Notes under the pieces: generated by a model
The model's input: only the letters and a program-made list of their open reading frames with translations
What the model was told of the DNA's origin: nothing
The model's database searches: none
Translations under genes and position numbers: made by a program
Shown here: positions 7,208 to 15,602 of the stretch, piece after piece
Position numbering within the stretch: the first letter of the stretch is position 1
Layout of the letters: every line of letters starts with the position of its first letter
Origin: JBFELO01 sp041552055
GTDB taxonomy: Bacteria; Acidobacteriota; Thermoanaerobaculia; Thermoanaerobaculales; Sulfomarinibacteraceae
NCBI GenBank assembly: GCA_041552055.1
Contig: JBFELO010000093.1
Location: forward strand, 1 to 18,266
Direction: 5' to 3'
Length of the DNA: 18,266 nucleotides

Positions 7208-9028
7208 TTGACACGTGCCCGCGCGAGCGCGGGGGGTACCGCGGTTAATGGTCCGGTGACGCCGATGTTCCATAAGCGACCAGATTTCGCACCGAAGGAC
7301 CTGATGAAGGTCGTTGTCTTCGTCGTGGGGTTGCTGCTGTTTCTGCCTTCGCTCCGGGTTGGCTTTCTGCTCGACGACTTCTACTATCTGGGAGCGATCG
7401 AAGGTCACTTTCCCGATCACGACACCGGTCGGAGTCTCTTTACCTACTTCATCAACGACGAGGTCGAGACGGCTCGTATCGCGCGTGAGGGGGGCTACCC
7501 GTGGTGGATCGACGAGGGTGTCCGAAGCCAGATCTTCCGACCGCTGTCCGACCTGCTGCTGAAGATCGACCACGCGCTGTTCGGCAGGTCCCCACTCGGC
7601 TACCACCTGCACTCGCTCGTGTGGTGGACCGCGACCCTGGTCGCTTGCGCACTCCTGTTCCGGCGCGTGTTGCCGCGCGCCGTCGGCGTCCTCGCGCTGC
7701 TGTTGTTCGTGCTTGACGAGGCCCACGTGATGCCCGTGGCGTGGATCGCCAACCGCAACGCCCTCGTTGCGACCGCGCCCGTCCTGCTGGGATTGTGGGC
7801 CTGGATTCGCTGGCGGGAGGACGGCTGGCGCATGGGCCGTGCCCTGGCGCTGGTGGGCTTCGGGATGGGGCTGGCAGGGAGCGAGCTCGCCCTGGCGGGC
7901 CTCGCCTACGTCGTCGCCTACGAGCTGCTCGGCGCGCCAGTGTCCGGGCTCCGCTCGAGGCTCGTGGGCCTGGTGCCGCTGGCGGCCCTGGGAGGGATGT
8001 ACGTTGTCATCTACCGAACCCTGGGTTACGGCGGAGAGGGCTCCGGGCTGTACTTCCATCCCCTGCTCGACCCGGTGGAGTTCGTCACGGCGGCGGTGAC
8101 CCGGGTCCCGACCCTGCTCGCGAGCGGGATCCTGGGTTTCGGCGCCGACCTCTGGTTCGTCGCACCCGGGGCTCGCCCCGTCCAGGTCGTCGTGGGCCTG
8201 GCAGGCGTTCTCGTGCTCATGGGAGCGCTTCGCGTCTGTTGGCCGTACATGGCAAGCTCGACCCGGCGCGCGCTCCGCTGGCTGGTGCCCGGCAGCCTCC
8301 TGTCCCTGCTCCCGATCGTGGCCACGTTTCCGTCGGACCGGATGCTGCTCGTGCCGGGGCTCGGCCTCGCGGCGGTCATCGCAGCCGTGCTCGTCGCCGC
8401 CTTCGAGTCCATGCGCGAGAGGAAACGCAGAATCCTGCCGGCCGTTGCGGGGGTGCTCGGGATCGTTCACCTGGTCCTGGCTCCGCTGATGACGATCTAC
8501 GTTCAATACCTTCTCATCAGGCAGAGCCGCGAATCACTGGAGCTGGCGGCGTCGCCGGTCGTTCGGGACTCCGGAAACCTGGAGACGGTCCTGTTGTTCG
8601 TCCCCGATCATGTGGTCGGTCTGTACATGCCCCTGCTGATCGATCACGTCGGCGGTCGGGCTCCGAAGAGCTGGCGGCCCCTGTCGATCGCCGCGTGCGA
8701 TCACCGGCTGCGCCGCACCGGGAACCGAACGCTCGAGCTCGAGACGGTCGACGGCGCGATGATGCACGGCGTCTTCGAGATTCTGTACCGGAGTCCGAAG
8801 AATCCTCTTTCTCCCGGGACCGTCATCGACCGCGGACTGTTCCGAGCCGAGATCGTGGCAGCGGCAGAGGACGGCCCGACGCGCGTTGCGTTCCACTTCG
8901 ATCGCGATTTGAGGGATCCCACGCTCCGCTTCCTGGTGTGGCGGAACGGTGAGCTGCGCGTCGCGATCCTGCCGGCCCTCGGAGAATCGGTTGCCGTCGA
9001 ACGGAGCCTGGGACCTGCTGGCTTTTGA
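7208..9028 (+). CDS. GT-C-like polytopic membrane protein (glycosyltransferase-related)
   Basis: A 606-residue protein. The TTG at 7208 is chosen because GGAGG at 7196-7200 lies 7 bases upstream; an ATG at 7265 (residue 20) is the alternative but has no clear ribosome site. The first helix (about 34-52) is followed by an external Asp56-Asp57 pair in FLLDDFYYL, then FRPLSDLLLKIDHALFGRSPLGYHLHSLVWW. This order (helix, DD, R-P-L, F-G-x-x-P-x-x-Y-H) is typical of GT-C membrane glycosyltransferases that use polyprenyl-linked sugars, where the DD motif binds metal or substrate. About ten further helices run to about residue 440. The last 165 residues are soluble and probably periplasmic, with no recognised domain. 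Donor and acceptor cannot be read. No polysaccharide or lipoprotein-processing gene is adjacent, so it appears to be an orphan. Confidence 0.75.
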   Translation: MTRARASAGGTAVNGPVTPMFHKRPDFAPKDLMKVVVFVVGLLLFLPSLRVGFLLDDFYYLGAIEGHFPDHDTGRSLFTYFINDEVETARIAREGGYPWWIDEGVRSQIFRPLSDLLLKIDHALFGRSPLGYHLHSLVWWTATLVACALLFRRVLPRAVGVLALLLFVLDEAHVMPVAWIANRNALVATAPVLLGLWAWIRWREDGWRMGRALALVGFGMGLAGSELALAGLAYVVAYELLGAPVSGLRSRLVGLVPLAALGGMYVVIYRTLGYGGEGSGLYFHPLLDPVEFVTAAVTRVPTLLASGILGFGADLWFVAPGARPVQVVVGLAGVLVLMGALRVCWPYMASSTRRALRWLVPGSLLSLLPIVATFPSDRMLLVPGLGLAAVIAAVLVAAFESMRERKRRILPAVAGVLGIVHLVLAPLMTIYVQYLLIRQSRESLELAASPVVRDSGNLETVLLFVPDHVVGLYMPLLIDHVGGRAPKSWRPLSIAACDHRLRRTGNRTLELETVDGAMMHGVFEILYRSPKNPLSPGTVIDRGLFRAEIVAAAEDGPTRVAFHFDRDLRDPTLRFLVWRNGELRVAILPALGESVAVERSLGPAGF

Positions 9029-9193
9029 TTCGCGTCCGATGGAGACAACGGGGAGGAATCGGCCGTCGACAGCGTGCTCACGGGATCAGGACGCAAAGGT
9101 TCGATCAGCGTAAAGAAGATCCTCGAGGTCTCGGTCTGGTACGTTGACGGAGCGAGGATTCAAGCAACTCGTGAAGACTGCCGCCGTACCAAC

Positions 9194-9213
9194 AGGAGGA
9201 GACCTTCGCGATT
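9194..9213 (+). promoter_or_regulatory. Strong Shine-Dalgarno before a possible ATT start codon
   Basis: AGGAGGAGA at 9194-9202 is the best ribosome binding site near the phosphatase gene. Eight bases later (9211) is an ATT codon in the phosphatase frame. Reading from there gives a basic n-region, the hydrophobic run VAQAVIIALVAAA and a plausible DTAGA cleavage region, an almost ideal signal peptide. No ATG, GTG or TTG exists in that frame between the TGA at about 9172 and the GTG at 9292. The same purine run is too far (about 90 bases) to serve the GTG at 9292. Confidence 0.45.
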
Positions 9214-9291
9214 CGAGCACACGAATCGAGACCACGTATTTCACGAGCGGAGATTCGCATCGCCGTCGCTCAGGCGGTAATCATCGCGCTC

Positions 9292-11325
9292 GTGGCCGCC
9301 GCCGACACTGCGGGCGCCGACGTGACGGCGGACATGGTCCTCGTGACCAGCGAGACCGTGGAGCGAGGCATCGAGCTCCGCGACGGCTGGACGTTCCGTG
9401 CCGGGGACGACCCAGCGTGGGCTGCGCCCACGTTCGACGACGGCGACTGGTCCTGGGTGGATTCCGGCTCCGCAGACTTCGGGCCCGAGTGGGACGGCAT
9501 CGGCTGGCTGAGGCGTCGTCTCCGTGTCGATCCGACGTTGAAGGAGACGGTCGTCGGCCTCCGTGTGCGCCAGGCTGGCGCGTCAGAGTTCTACTTCGAC
9601 GGCCGCCGGGTGGCGACGCTGGGTGTTGTCAGCGCCGATCCCGCGGTCGAGGTCGCGTGGGATCCGCGGTTTCCGGTGGCGATCGCCCTCGAACCGGGGC
9701 ACGAGCACGTACTCGCGGTGCGCTTCTCGCTCGCCCACCGGCACGAGCTCCTCGACGGCCTGCGCGGTCTCGTGATCAGCCTGGGACCGCTCGAAGAGAT
9801 GCTGGCGAAGGCCACGCACCCGCTTCGCGGCCTGATTCCGTTCATGGCCGCGGCCGCAGGCATGGCAGGCGCCCTCGCCCTGGTCCACGGCCTGCTCTTC
9901 CTGTTCGACCGGCGGGCCCGAGAGCACGCCTATTTCGCCGCCTTTGCCGGCTTCCTCGCACTGGACGTGTTCGCCGACATGATGATGAAGCTGACCGCCG
10001 ACCTCGACGCCAGCCTGATCTGGTTCCGCCTCGGCGTGCCCTTCCTCGTCGCCATGCTGCTGTCCGGGATCCAGCTCGAGCTGGTGCTGTTCGAGCGTCG
10101 GCGCGGCCGGGTCTTCTGGGGCCTCGTTGCGGTCGGCGTCGTCATGGTGGTGTGGGCGTGGTCGATCCCGGCGTTCAGAAGCATGTTGGTGCTGGTCGTC
10201 TTCATGGCACTGGCGGTGGCGGAGATGCTGCGACTCGCAGTACTGGAGCTCCTGCAGCGCCGGCCCGACTCCGCGGTCGTCGCCGCCGGGCTCGCCATCT
10301 TCGCCTTGAGCTTCCTCGACTTCTTCGGGGGGTACTTCGGCGTGCCGGCCGTTCCGACGGGGATCACCGTCTTGATCGGGTGGGGCGCCGCCGCGGTGTC
10401 GCTGTCGGTGTACATCGCGCGTGTCGCATCGCGCACCAACCTCGAGCTGCGTGAGCGTCTCGACGAGGTGGCGGAGCTGACCCGGCACACCGTCGAGCAG
10501 GAGCGCAGGGCCGCTCGCCAGCTGGTCGAGCGCCGAGTGCTCGAAGCCGACAACGCCCGCAAGACGAGCGAGATCGAGCAGGCCAGGGCACTGCAGCTCG
10601 CCATGCTCCCGGATGACCTGCCGAGCCTGGCCGACGTTGACATCGCCTTCCGCATGCGCACCGCTACCGAGGTTGGCGGCGACTTCTACGACTACGTGGC
10701 CGGGGGCCCCGAGCGCTGTACGATCGTGGTGGGCGACGCCACCGGCCACGGCATGCACGCCGGCATGGTGGTCGCGGTGGCCAAGAGCCTTTTCACGACC
10801 CTCGCCCCGATCACCGAACCGGCGCAGGTGTTGCACGAGGTGTCGCGCCGGCTTGCCGGGCTGCGCCGGCGGGGCGCGACCATGGCGCTGGCCGTGGTGC
10901 GCATCGATGGCACCCGGCTCGAGGTCGCGGGCGCCGCCATGCCGCCGCTGCTGGTTTGGCGGCGCGCAGACGGTGCGATCGAGGAGGTATCGATGTCGGC
11001 GCTGCCGCTCGGCCGTCGCCTCAGCGGGGGATTCCCGTCGCTGACGCTCGAGCTCGCTGCGGGCGACACGGTGCTGGTCTCCACCGATGGGCTCTCCGAG
11101 GTCCTCGATCGCGATGGCGAGCCCTGGGGCTATCACCGCGTGGCAGAAGCGTTCGCGCGGGGTGCGCTGCGCGGACCGGAGAGGATCCTCGACGACCTGC
11201 TGCAGGCCGCGGAAGCCTACGCGGGTGGCCGCGAGCTTCCGGACGACGTCACCCTGGTGGCGATCCAGGCACGAACCCCCCGTCCGTCCTCGAGAGGTCA
11301 TCATGGTGTCAAGCAAAGCGACTGA
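9292..11325 (+). CDS. Receptor-type SpoIIE/RsbU serine phosphatase with seven membrane helices
   Basis: 677 residues from the GTG at 9292, the first standard start codon in frame; an ATT at 9211 would add a signal peptide and may be the true start. Order of parts: an extracytoplasmic beta-sandwich (about 25-165, with W-x-F-x-x-G-D-D-P-x-W and FDDGDW, like sugar-binding or 7TMR-DISM sensor domains); seven hydrophobic helices (about 180-385); a charged coiled coil (about 388-440); and a SpoIIE/PP2C-type phosphatase domain (about 440-665). Its metal-binding Asp residues are Asp464 (VGGDFYDY), Asp482 (VGDATGHG), Asp599 (STDGLSE) and Asp651/652 (DDVTLVAI). Such enzymes dephosphorylate anti-sigma-factor antagonists (SpoIIAA/RsbV type), so an outside ligand would control a partner-switching sigma or c-di-GMP pathway. 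No antagonist or anti-sigma gene is adjacent, so its partner is encoded elsewhere. Confidence 0.92.
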   Translation: MAAADTAGADVTADMVLVTSETVERGIELRDGWTFRAGDDPAWAAPTFDDGDWSWVDSGSADFGPEWDGIGWLRRRLRVDPTLKETVVGLRVRQAGASEFYFDGRRVATLGVVSADPAVEVAWDPRFPVAIALEPGHEHVLAVRFSLAHRHELLDGLRGLVISLGPLEEMLAKATHPLRGLIPFMAAAAGMAGALALVHGLLFLFDRRAREHAYFAAFAGFLALDVFADMMMKLTADLDASLIWFRLGVPFLVAMLLSGIQLELVLFERRRGRVFWGLVAVGVVMVVWAWSIPAFRSMLVLVVFMALAVAEMLRLAVLELLQRRPDSAVVAAGLAIFALSFLDFFGGYFGVPAVPTGITVLIGWGAAAVSLSVYIARVASRTNLELRERLDEVAELTRHTVEQERRAARQLVERRVLEADNARKTSEIEQARALQLAMLPDDLPSLADVDIAFRMRTATEVGGDFYDYVAGGPERCTIVVGDATGHGMHAGMVVAVAKSLFTTLAPITEPAQVLHEVSRRLAGLRRRGATMALAVVRIDGTRLEVAGAAMPPLLVWRRADGAIEEVSMSALPLGRRLSGGFPSLTLELAAGDTVLVSTDGLSEVLDRDGEPWGYHRVAEAFARGALRGPERILDDLLQAAEAYAGGRELPDDVTLVAIQARTPRPSSRGHHGVKQSD

Positions 11326-11431
11326 GCAACCCGGTTGAATCACGGGGGTCAACTGTGCCGCGAGTTTCACGAGCGACCGGCGACAGTGGATGTCGAGGGT
11401 TTCGCGCAACATCGAACAGGGGGTAGGGAAC

Positions 11432-12778
11432 ATGCGATCGAGCCGCATCCGGGGTTCCGGGCAGCGGGCACCGAGGGGACTGTCCCTGATGCTTTTTCTG
11501 CTGATCCCGGGAAACGCGGGCCCGCAACTGGAGGTCCAACCCACTCGGGCATTGATGGATCAGGAACTCACGATCCGTGCGACCGGTTTGGAGCCCGGTC
11601 AGCCAGCCATACTGCGAGCGGAGATGCCCGACAAGAATGGGGATATGTGGCGATCGTCGGCGGGCTTTCATGCGGATCGTCATGGTGTCATCGACTTGAC
11701 GGTGCACGCCCCGGAAAACGGTGACTACCACGGTGTGTTGCCGATGGGTCTGATCTATGCGGCCAACCTGCCCGTAGCCAGCAGGGGACCGAGTTCCTAC
11801 ATGTACCCTACTGACACTCCAATTCCTGTCACCGTGTCCCTGGAGACCGGTGGAACCATCCTCGACAGAGTTACCGTCACGCGGTCGTTCATGCGAGATG
11901 GCGTCGTCGTTCGGAAGGTGGAGGAACAAGGTCTGCGGGGATGGCTGTACCTGCCGCCACTCACCAGTTCCACGCCCGCTGTGATCGTGCTCGGTGGATC
12001 CGAGGGTGGCCACAGTGCAGCCGAGAACGCAATGCTGTTGGCGTCTCACGGCTACGCTGCGCTCGCCCTGGCCTACTTCGGCGTCGAAGGATTGCCGGAA
12101 TCGCTGGCAGAGATTCCCATGGAGTACTTCATCAGGGGTGTGGATCTGCTGCAGGCACAACCTTCAGTTGACAACGACCTCATCGGCGTACTTGGGACGT
12201 CCAAAGGTGTTGAGGCTGCTCTGCTGTTGGCCTCGCTCGATGGGCGCTTGAAGACCGTGGTGGCGTACACCCCGAGTGCTTTTGTGTGGTCATGTATATG
12301 TCGCGACGAGAAGTCGTCGTGGACATATGACGGTCGACCGGTGGATTTCATCCGCACCCAGTCGGACCCGACGTACGCGCCGGAACCCGGTTACCCCGTG
12401 AGCTTCGTGATCCACTACCGATACAGATACGGACATGCGCGAGACCTGGCATCCAAGATCATCCCCGTTGAGAACATCCAGGGTGATGTTTTGCTGATAT
12501 CGGGCAAGAAGGATCTGCTCTTCCCTTCAGACGAGATGGCCTCGATGATCATGGATAGGTTGCGACAGAAACGGTTCAGATATCGAAGCAAGCACCTGTC
12601 CTACGAGAACACAGGCCATCGAATCCGCAAGAGCTACATGCCATGGGCCAATTCAAGCGCCACCGCACGGGGCTGGCTGCTGCTGGGTGGAACCGACGCC
12701 GGCAACGCGCATGCCCAAGCCGATTCATGGCCACAGGTCTTGGAGTTTCTCGAGGAATCTCTCCGAAAGCGCCGCTGA
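11432..12778 (+). CDS. Exported acyl-CoA thioesterase/bile-acid-CoA:amino acid N-acyltransferase family protein
   Basis: 448 residues from the ATG at 11432. An earlier ATG at 11390 is possible, but the purine run GGGGGTAGGG lies just before 11432 and that start gives a signal-peptide-like N-terminus (basic, then LSLMLFLLIPGNAG). Residues about 30-165 match the N-terminal beta-sandwich of the BAAT family (PF04775): PTRALMDQELTIRATGLEPGQP, D-x-x-G-x-x-W-x-S-x-A-x-F-x-A-D, VLPMGLI. Residues about 180-445 are the BAAT_C alpha/beta hydrolase (PF08840), with nucleophile Ser257 (GTSKG), Asp361 (SGKKDLLFPSDE) and His396 (ENTGHRI). A serine nucleophile is typical of the thioesterase branch; the bile-acid conjugating enzyme has Cys. 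Family substrates are CoA thioesters, which are cytosolic, so an exported member is odd and may act on other (thio)esters. It lies 106 bases after the phosphatase gene. Confidence 0.88.
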   Translation: MRSSRIRGSGQRAPRGLSLMLFLLIPGNAGPQLEVQPTRALMDQELTIRATGLEPGQPAILRAEMPDKNGDMWRSSAGFHADRHGVIDLTVHAPENGDYHGVLPMGLIYAANLPVASRGPSSYMYPTDTPIPVTVSLETGGTILDRVTVTRSFMRDGVVVRKVEEQGLRGWLYLPPLTSSTPAVIVLGGSEGGHSAAENAMLLASHGYAALALAYFGVEGLPESLAEIPMEYFIRGVDLLQAQPSVDNDLIGVLGTSKGVEAALLLASLDGRLKTVVAYTPSAFVWSCICRDEKSSWTYDGRPVDFIRTQSDPTYAPEPGYPVSFVIHYRYRYGHARDLASKIIPVENIQGDVLLISGKKDLLFPSDEMASMIMDRLRQKRFRYRSKHLSYENTGHRIRKSYMPWANSSATARGWLLLGGTDAGNAHAQADSWPQVLEFLEESLRKRR

Positions 12779-12906
12779 AGACAACATCACAACGGCGGGG
12801 TCGATTGGAGTCGATGCAGCCTTTGCGGGTGATAGCGCTGCCGTCTGGGTGCCACACCTGAAGAGGCACTCGCAGTTTGAACCCGGCATCAGGCAATGGG
12901 GGCCCT

Positions 12907-13623
12907 CTACACCAACTCAGCTGCGACCGCGCGCAGAGTCTCGGACGGCTCTTCGGTGATCATGCGGTGGTGCGACACAATGATTCGGATCAGGTCTGGG
13001 GTGTCCGCCAGCCGCTCGAGGTGAGCTGAGAAGGCGGTGCGATCCTTGACGACGAACAGGCGGAACAGACGGGACACCCGGGGTCCGCCGGTCGACGCCG
13101 TCACGTACCGGAAGAAGAGACCCGCCACCCCCCTGCCGTGGGGCATGTTGAACAGTGCATCGTTGAACACGAGCGTCGATCCCGGGGGCGACCTCACGAT
13201 CAGGACGCCCTCGGCCCTGGCGATGCCGTCGAGAGTCTCGATCTTGAGGTCCTCGCCCAGGTCGAGATCGTCGTAATCACCATCGACGCGAACCACCTCC
13301 TCGACCTTGCGACGGGCGCCGCTCGGGCAACGCACCTCGAGGTTCGAGTAGCGCGCGACCCACGCCGGCGCATCCAGGCGGTGGTAGCCGTTGGGCACCA
13401 GCAACACAGCCGGCTTCCCCCACGCCTCGATCTCGGCCATCGCGTCGTCCCCGAGCGCGATCGCGCTGTGGACCACGATCCGGCCGTCGTCGAGACGCGC
13501 CAGGGTCATCACTCGCTTGAGCGCCATCCCCCGCAGACTCCCCTGCACCCGCCAGAGGTTCGGCTCGAGCTTCTCGATCGGCAGGTGGGGCAGCACATCC
13601 CATGAGGTGTTTGCCTTGGCCAT
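12907..13623 (-). CDS. DUF4336 protein (metallo-beta-lactamase-like fold)
   Basis: A 238-residue cytosolic protein with no signal peptide. The ATG at 13623 has AAAGGA about 8 bases upstream on the minus strand. Family features are LEPNLWRVQGSL near the start, IVVHSAIALGDDAMAEIEAWGKPAVLLVPNGYHRLDAPAWVARYSNLEVRCP (about 50-105), GVLIVRSPPGSTLVFNDALFN in the middle and IRIIVSHHRMI at the end. DUF4336 proteins resemble metallo-beta-lactamases in fold: the NGYHRLD and SHH motifs and the Asp in VFNDALFN sit where metal ligands would be. The classic H-x-H-x-D-H motif is incomplete, so metal binding and reaction are unknown. It is convergent with the BAAT-family gene and divergent from the CHAD gene. 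Confidence 0.8.
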   Translation of the reverse strand: MAKANTSWDVLPHLPIEKLEPNLWRVQGSLRGMALKRVMTLARLDDGRIVVHSAIALGDDAMAEIEAWGKPAVLLVPNGYHRLDAPAWVARYSNLEVRCPSGARRKVEEVVRVDGDYDDLDLGEDLKIETLDGIARAEGVLIVRSPPGSTLVFNDALFNMPHGRGVAGLFFRYVTASTGGPRVSRLFRLFVVKDRTAFSAHLERLADTPDLIRIIVSHHRMITEEPSETLRAVAAELV

Positions 13624-13929
13624 TGGTCATTCCTTTACTGGAAAAGTCGCCCAAGGTTATCACCGAAAACGATGGGAGTGATCGAGTCATTGGAGAATCA
13701 CACCCACGATTCTGGGTGATGCGATCTCGGGCCAGCGGTCACCGTCTGATGTAAGCGGGTTACGCCCGCGCGCATCCTCCCCCCGATTCCCTACCGGAAA
13801 GTGGGAGCCGGCAGACGGAGAGGTCGCAGGGGACCGGCGGCGAGACCCCGATCCCATTCCTGGTCGATGCCGATCACCGTGATAGTCTTTCACGCTCGAG
13901 ACGCCCCCGGATCACCCGGAGATACGACC
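13624..13929. other. 306-bp divergent intergenic region
   Basis: This region separates the DUF4336 gene (minus) from the CHAD gene (plus) and must hold both leaders. It contains several short inverted repeats. CACCCA-CGATTC-TGGGTG near 13700-13717 (6-bp stem, 6-base loop) overlaps an alternative GAATC...GATTC pairing, so the two hairpins exclude each other. GCGGG-TTACG-CCCGC lies near 13756-13770. None is followed by a T-run or matches a riboswitch class I know. No clear -35/-10 pair is visible. The reading frame of the CHAD gene is open back to 13801, but that extension is low-complexity Arg/Gly and is probably not translated. Confidence 0.35.
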
Positions 13930-15477
13930 ATGCAGTGCCACCTCCTCGCACCGACCGAGTGGACGGCGAACTCGCTCGAGGAGATCCTCGGCAGGACCGT
14001 CGAGGTCGGCCCGCGGAGCACGGTCGAGGTGACCCACCTCGACACGTTCGACTGGCGAGTCTTCCGCGCCGGCGCCGCTCTCAGCTTGGAGACCGAGGGG
14101 AGCCGGCGGACGCTGCAGTGGATCCCGGAGGCCCTGGCTTCGTCGATCGTTATCCCTGTCGCCCGAGACGTGCGCCTCGTCGGCGATCTGCCCGACGGGC
14201 TCCTGAAATCGACGCTGGAGCCGGTGGTCGGCATCAGGGCACTGCTTCCCATGGGGGCGCACCACGTCGCCAGATGGTCATTGCGGGTCGTCGACGCCCG
14301 GGGCGACGCGCTCACACGGTTCGTTCTCGAGCGATCGACCGCCCTCGACGGCTCGAACACGCCCGCAGGAGAGCCGATCACCGTGGTGCGAGTGATTGAC
14401 CAACCCGGCCACGAGACAGCCTTCGCCGAGGTCGTGGAGAAGCTACGGTCGGCCGGCGCCTGTGAAGTCTCGGCCGACCAAGAGCTTGCCGCGGCCGCTG
14501 CCGCGCTGGGCCGCTCCCCCGGCGACTACAGCTCCAAACTCACGTTCTCGCTCGAGCCCGACCAGCGCGCCGACGAAGCGCTGCGGGCGATTCTCGATCA
14601 CCTTCTCGCGACCCTGCGTGCAAACGTGGACGGCGTGCTGGCAGATCTCGACACCGAGTTCCTGCACGATCTCCGGGTCGCCATGCGCCGCGCCCGCTCG
14701 GCGCTCGCCCAGCTGAAAGGGGTTCTGGAAGAGAACGCGACCGCGGCTCTCAAAGACGAGCTCGAGTGGCTGGGCAGCGTCACGAACCCGTGTCGCGACC
14801 TCGATGTCTGCCTGCTCGAGATCGACGAATTCCGCCTCCATCTCGGGAAGGCGGCAGGTGACCTCGACCCCCTCCAGCGGATGCTCGAACGTGATCGGAG
14901 GAGAGCCCTCGGGATGGTCCGCCGAGCGTTGCGCTCGGCACGTTTCTCGCGTCTCATCGACAACTGGGAAGACCTCGCGTCGTCACCGCCCGAGTCCGGG
15001 AAGGAGCTGCCCAACGCGGCGCGGCCCATCGTCGATGTCGCCAGCGAGCGGATCTCAAAGGCATACCGACGGATGGTCAAGCGCGGCTCGAAGTTGGGCG
15101 ACGAACCGCCTCCGGAGGCGTTGCACCGGATGAGGATCGACGGCAAGAAGCTGCGATACCTGCTCGAGTTCTTCGTGAGCCTGTACGAACCACGGACCGT
15201 CACCCAGCTCGTCAAGGAGCTCAAGAAGCTGCAGGACATTCTCGGCGGGTTCAACGACGTGACGGTGCAGCAGGCGCGGCTCGTCGAGGTCGCTCGCGAG
15301 CTCATGGCCTCGGGTGAGGCCCGGGCCGGAAACCTCCTGGCGATGGAGCGGTTCGCCGCAGCCATGACGCAGCGCCAGGAAGAGGTGTATCAGGGATTCG
15401 CCGCTGCATTCACGGAGTTCGCGTCGCGGCGCAGCCGGCGCCGATATGACTCCCTGTTCCTCGGGGGTGAGAGTTGA
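13930..15477 (+). CDS. CHAD domain protein with a degenerate CYTH-like N-terminal half
   Basis: 515 residues from the ATG at 13930, which has GGAG at 13919-13922 seven bases upstream. Residues about 1-190 have the shape of a CYTH/triphosphate-tunnel domain: a THLDTFDWRVFRAGAALSLE block like the family's Y-x-D-T-x-D-x-x-L-x-x-x-G-x-x-L-R. However, the ExExK signature at the extreme N-terminus is missing (it begins MQCHLLAPTEW), so tunnel catalysis is unlikely. Residues about 205-505 are a CHAD helical domain with its two conserved histidine motifs: His246 (HDLRVAMRRARS) and His399 (LHRMRIDGKKLRYLLEF), with an LKKLQDILGGFND block after the second. CHAD domains bind polyphosphate through basic surfaces, and members localise to polyphosphate granules. 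The stop codon overlaps a TTG that begins a broken ParA gene, indicating an ancestral two-gene operon. Confidence 0.88.
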   Translation: MQCHLLAPTEWTANSLEEILGRTVEVGPRSTVEVTHLDTFDWRVFRAGAALSLETEGSRRTLQWIPEALASSIVIPVARDVRLVGDLPDGLLKSTLEPVVGIRALLPMGAHHVARWSLRVVDARGDALTRFVLERSTALDGSNTPAGEPITVVRVIDQPGHETAFAEVVEKLRSAGACEVSADQELAAAAAALGRSPGDYSSKLTFSLEPDQRADEALRAILDHLLATLRANVDGVLADLDTEFLHDLRVAMRRARSALAQLKGVLEENATAALKDELEWLGSVTNPCRDLDVCLLEIDEFRLHLGKAAGDLDPLQRMLERDRRRALGMVRRALRSARFSRLIDNWEDLASSPPESGKELPNAARPIVDVASERISKAYRRMVKRGSKLGDEPPPEALHRMRIDGKKLRYLLEFFVSLYEPRTVTQLVKELKKLQDILGGFNDVTVQQARLVEVARELMASGEARAGNLLAMERFAAAMTQRQEEVYQGFAAAFTEFASRRSRRRYDSLFLGGES

Positions 15478-15602
15478 AGAGTGTTGCGGTGTGGACCATC
15501 AAGGGAGGCGTTGGCTCGGACGCGGCCGAGTCAATCTGGCCGAAGCGGCGTTTCCGCGCACGCCGATCCCGTCTGCGGGCGTGGTCGAGCGAATGGGACT
15601 GA
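15474..15602 (+). pseudogene. ParA/MinD-type ATPase remnant, truncated and frameshifted
   Basis: A TTG at 15474-15476 overlaps the CHAD stop (TTGA). In that frame the peptide begins MKSVAVWTIKGGVGSDAAES, the typical N-terminus of ParA-family ATPases with a deviant Walker A motif (KGGVGK[ST]), but the essential Lys-Thr is Ser-Asp. The frame then loses resemblance and stops at 15600-15602. In the next frame, from 15530, the sequence reads VNLAEAAF, which is what normally follows Walker A (K-T-A-A-V-N-L-A). One or more small indels therefore lie within 15515-15530. The rest of a roughly 250-residue ATPase is absent: only about 235 bases separate this point from the next gene. A segment VVERMGLTPTPVTADDTD (15581-15634, same second frame) might be a leftover of the C-terminus; that part is speculative. 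Function is lost. Confidence 0.65.

Noticed and set aside
6771..7214. Minus-strand open frame filling the 6775-7207 gap
   Set aside because: Ser/Thr/Arg-rich composition without any motif, overlapping the hydrolase start region; no good ribosome site.
9144..10454. Plus-strand Arg-rich open frame overlapping the phosphatase 5' half
   Set aside because: An Arg/Gly/Pro-rich product typical of an out-of-frame reading of GC-rich coding sequence.
9583..11544. 653-codon minus-strand open frame opposite the phosphatase
   Set aside because: Its translation is low-complexity and His/Gln/Arg-rich, a typical shadow; the plus strand has all PP2C motifs.
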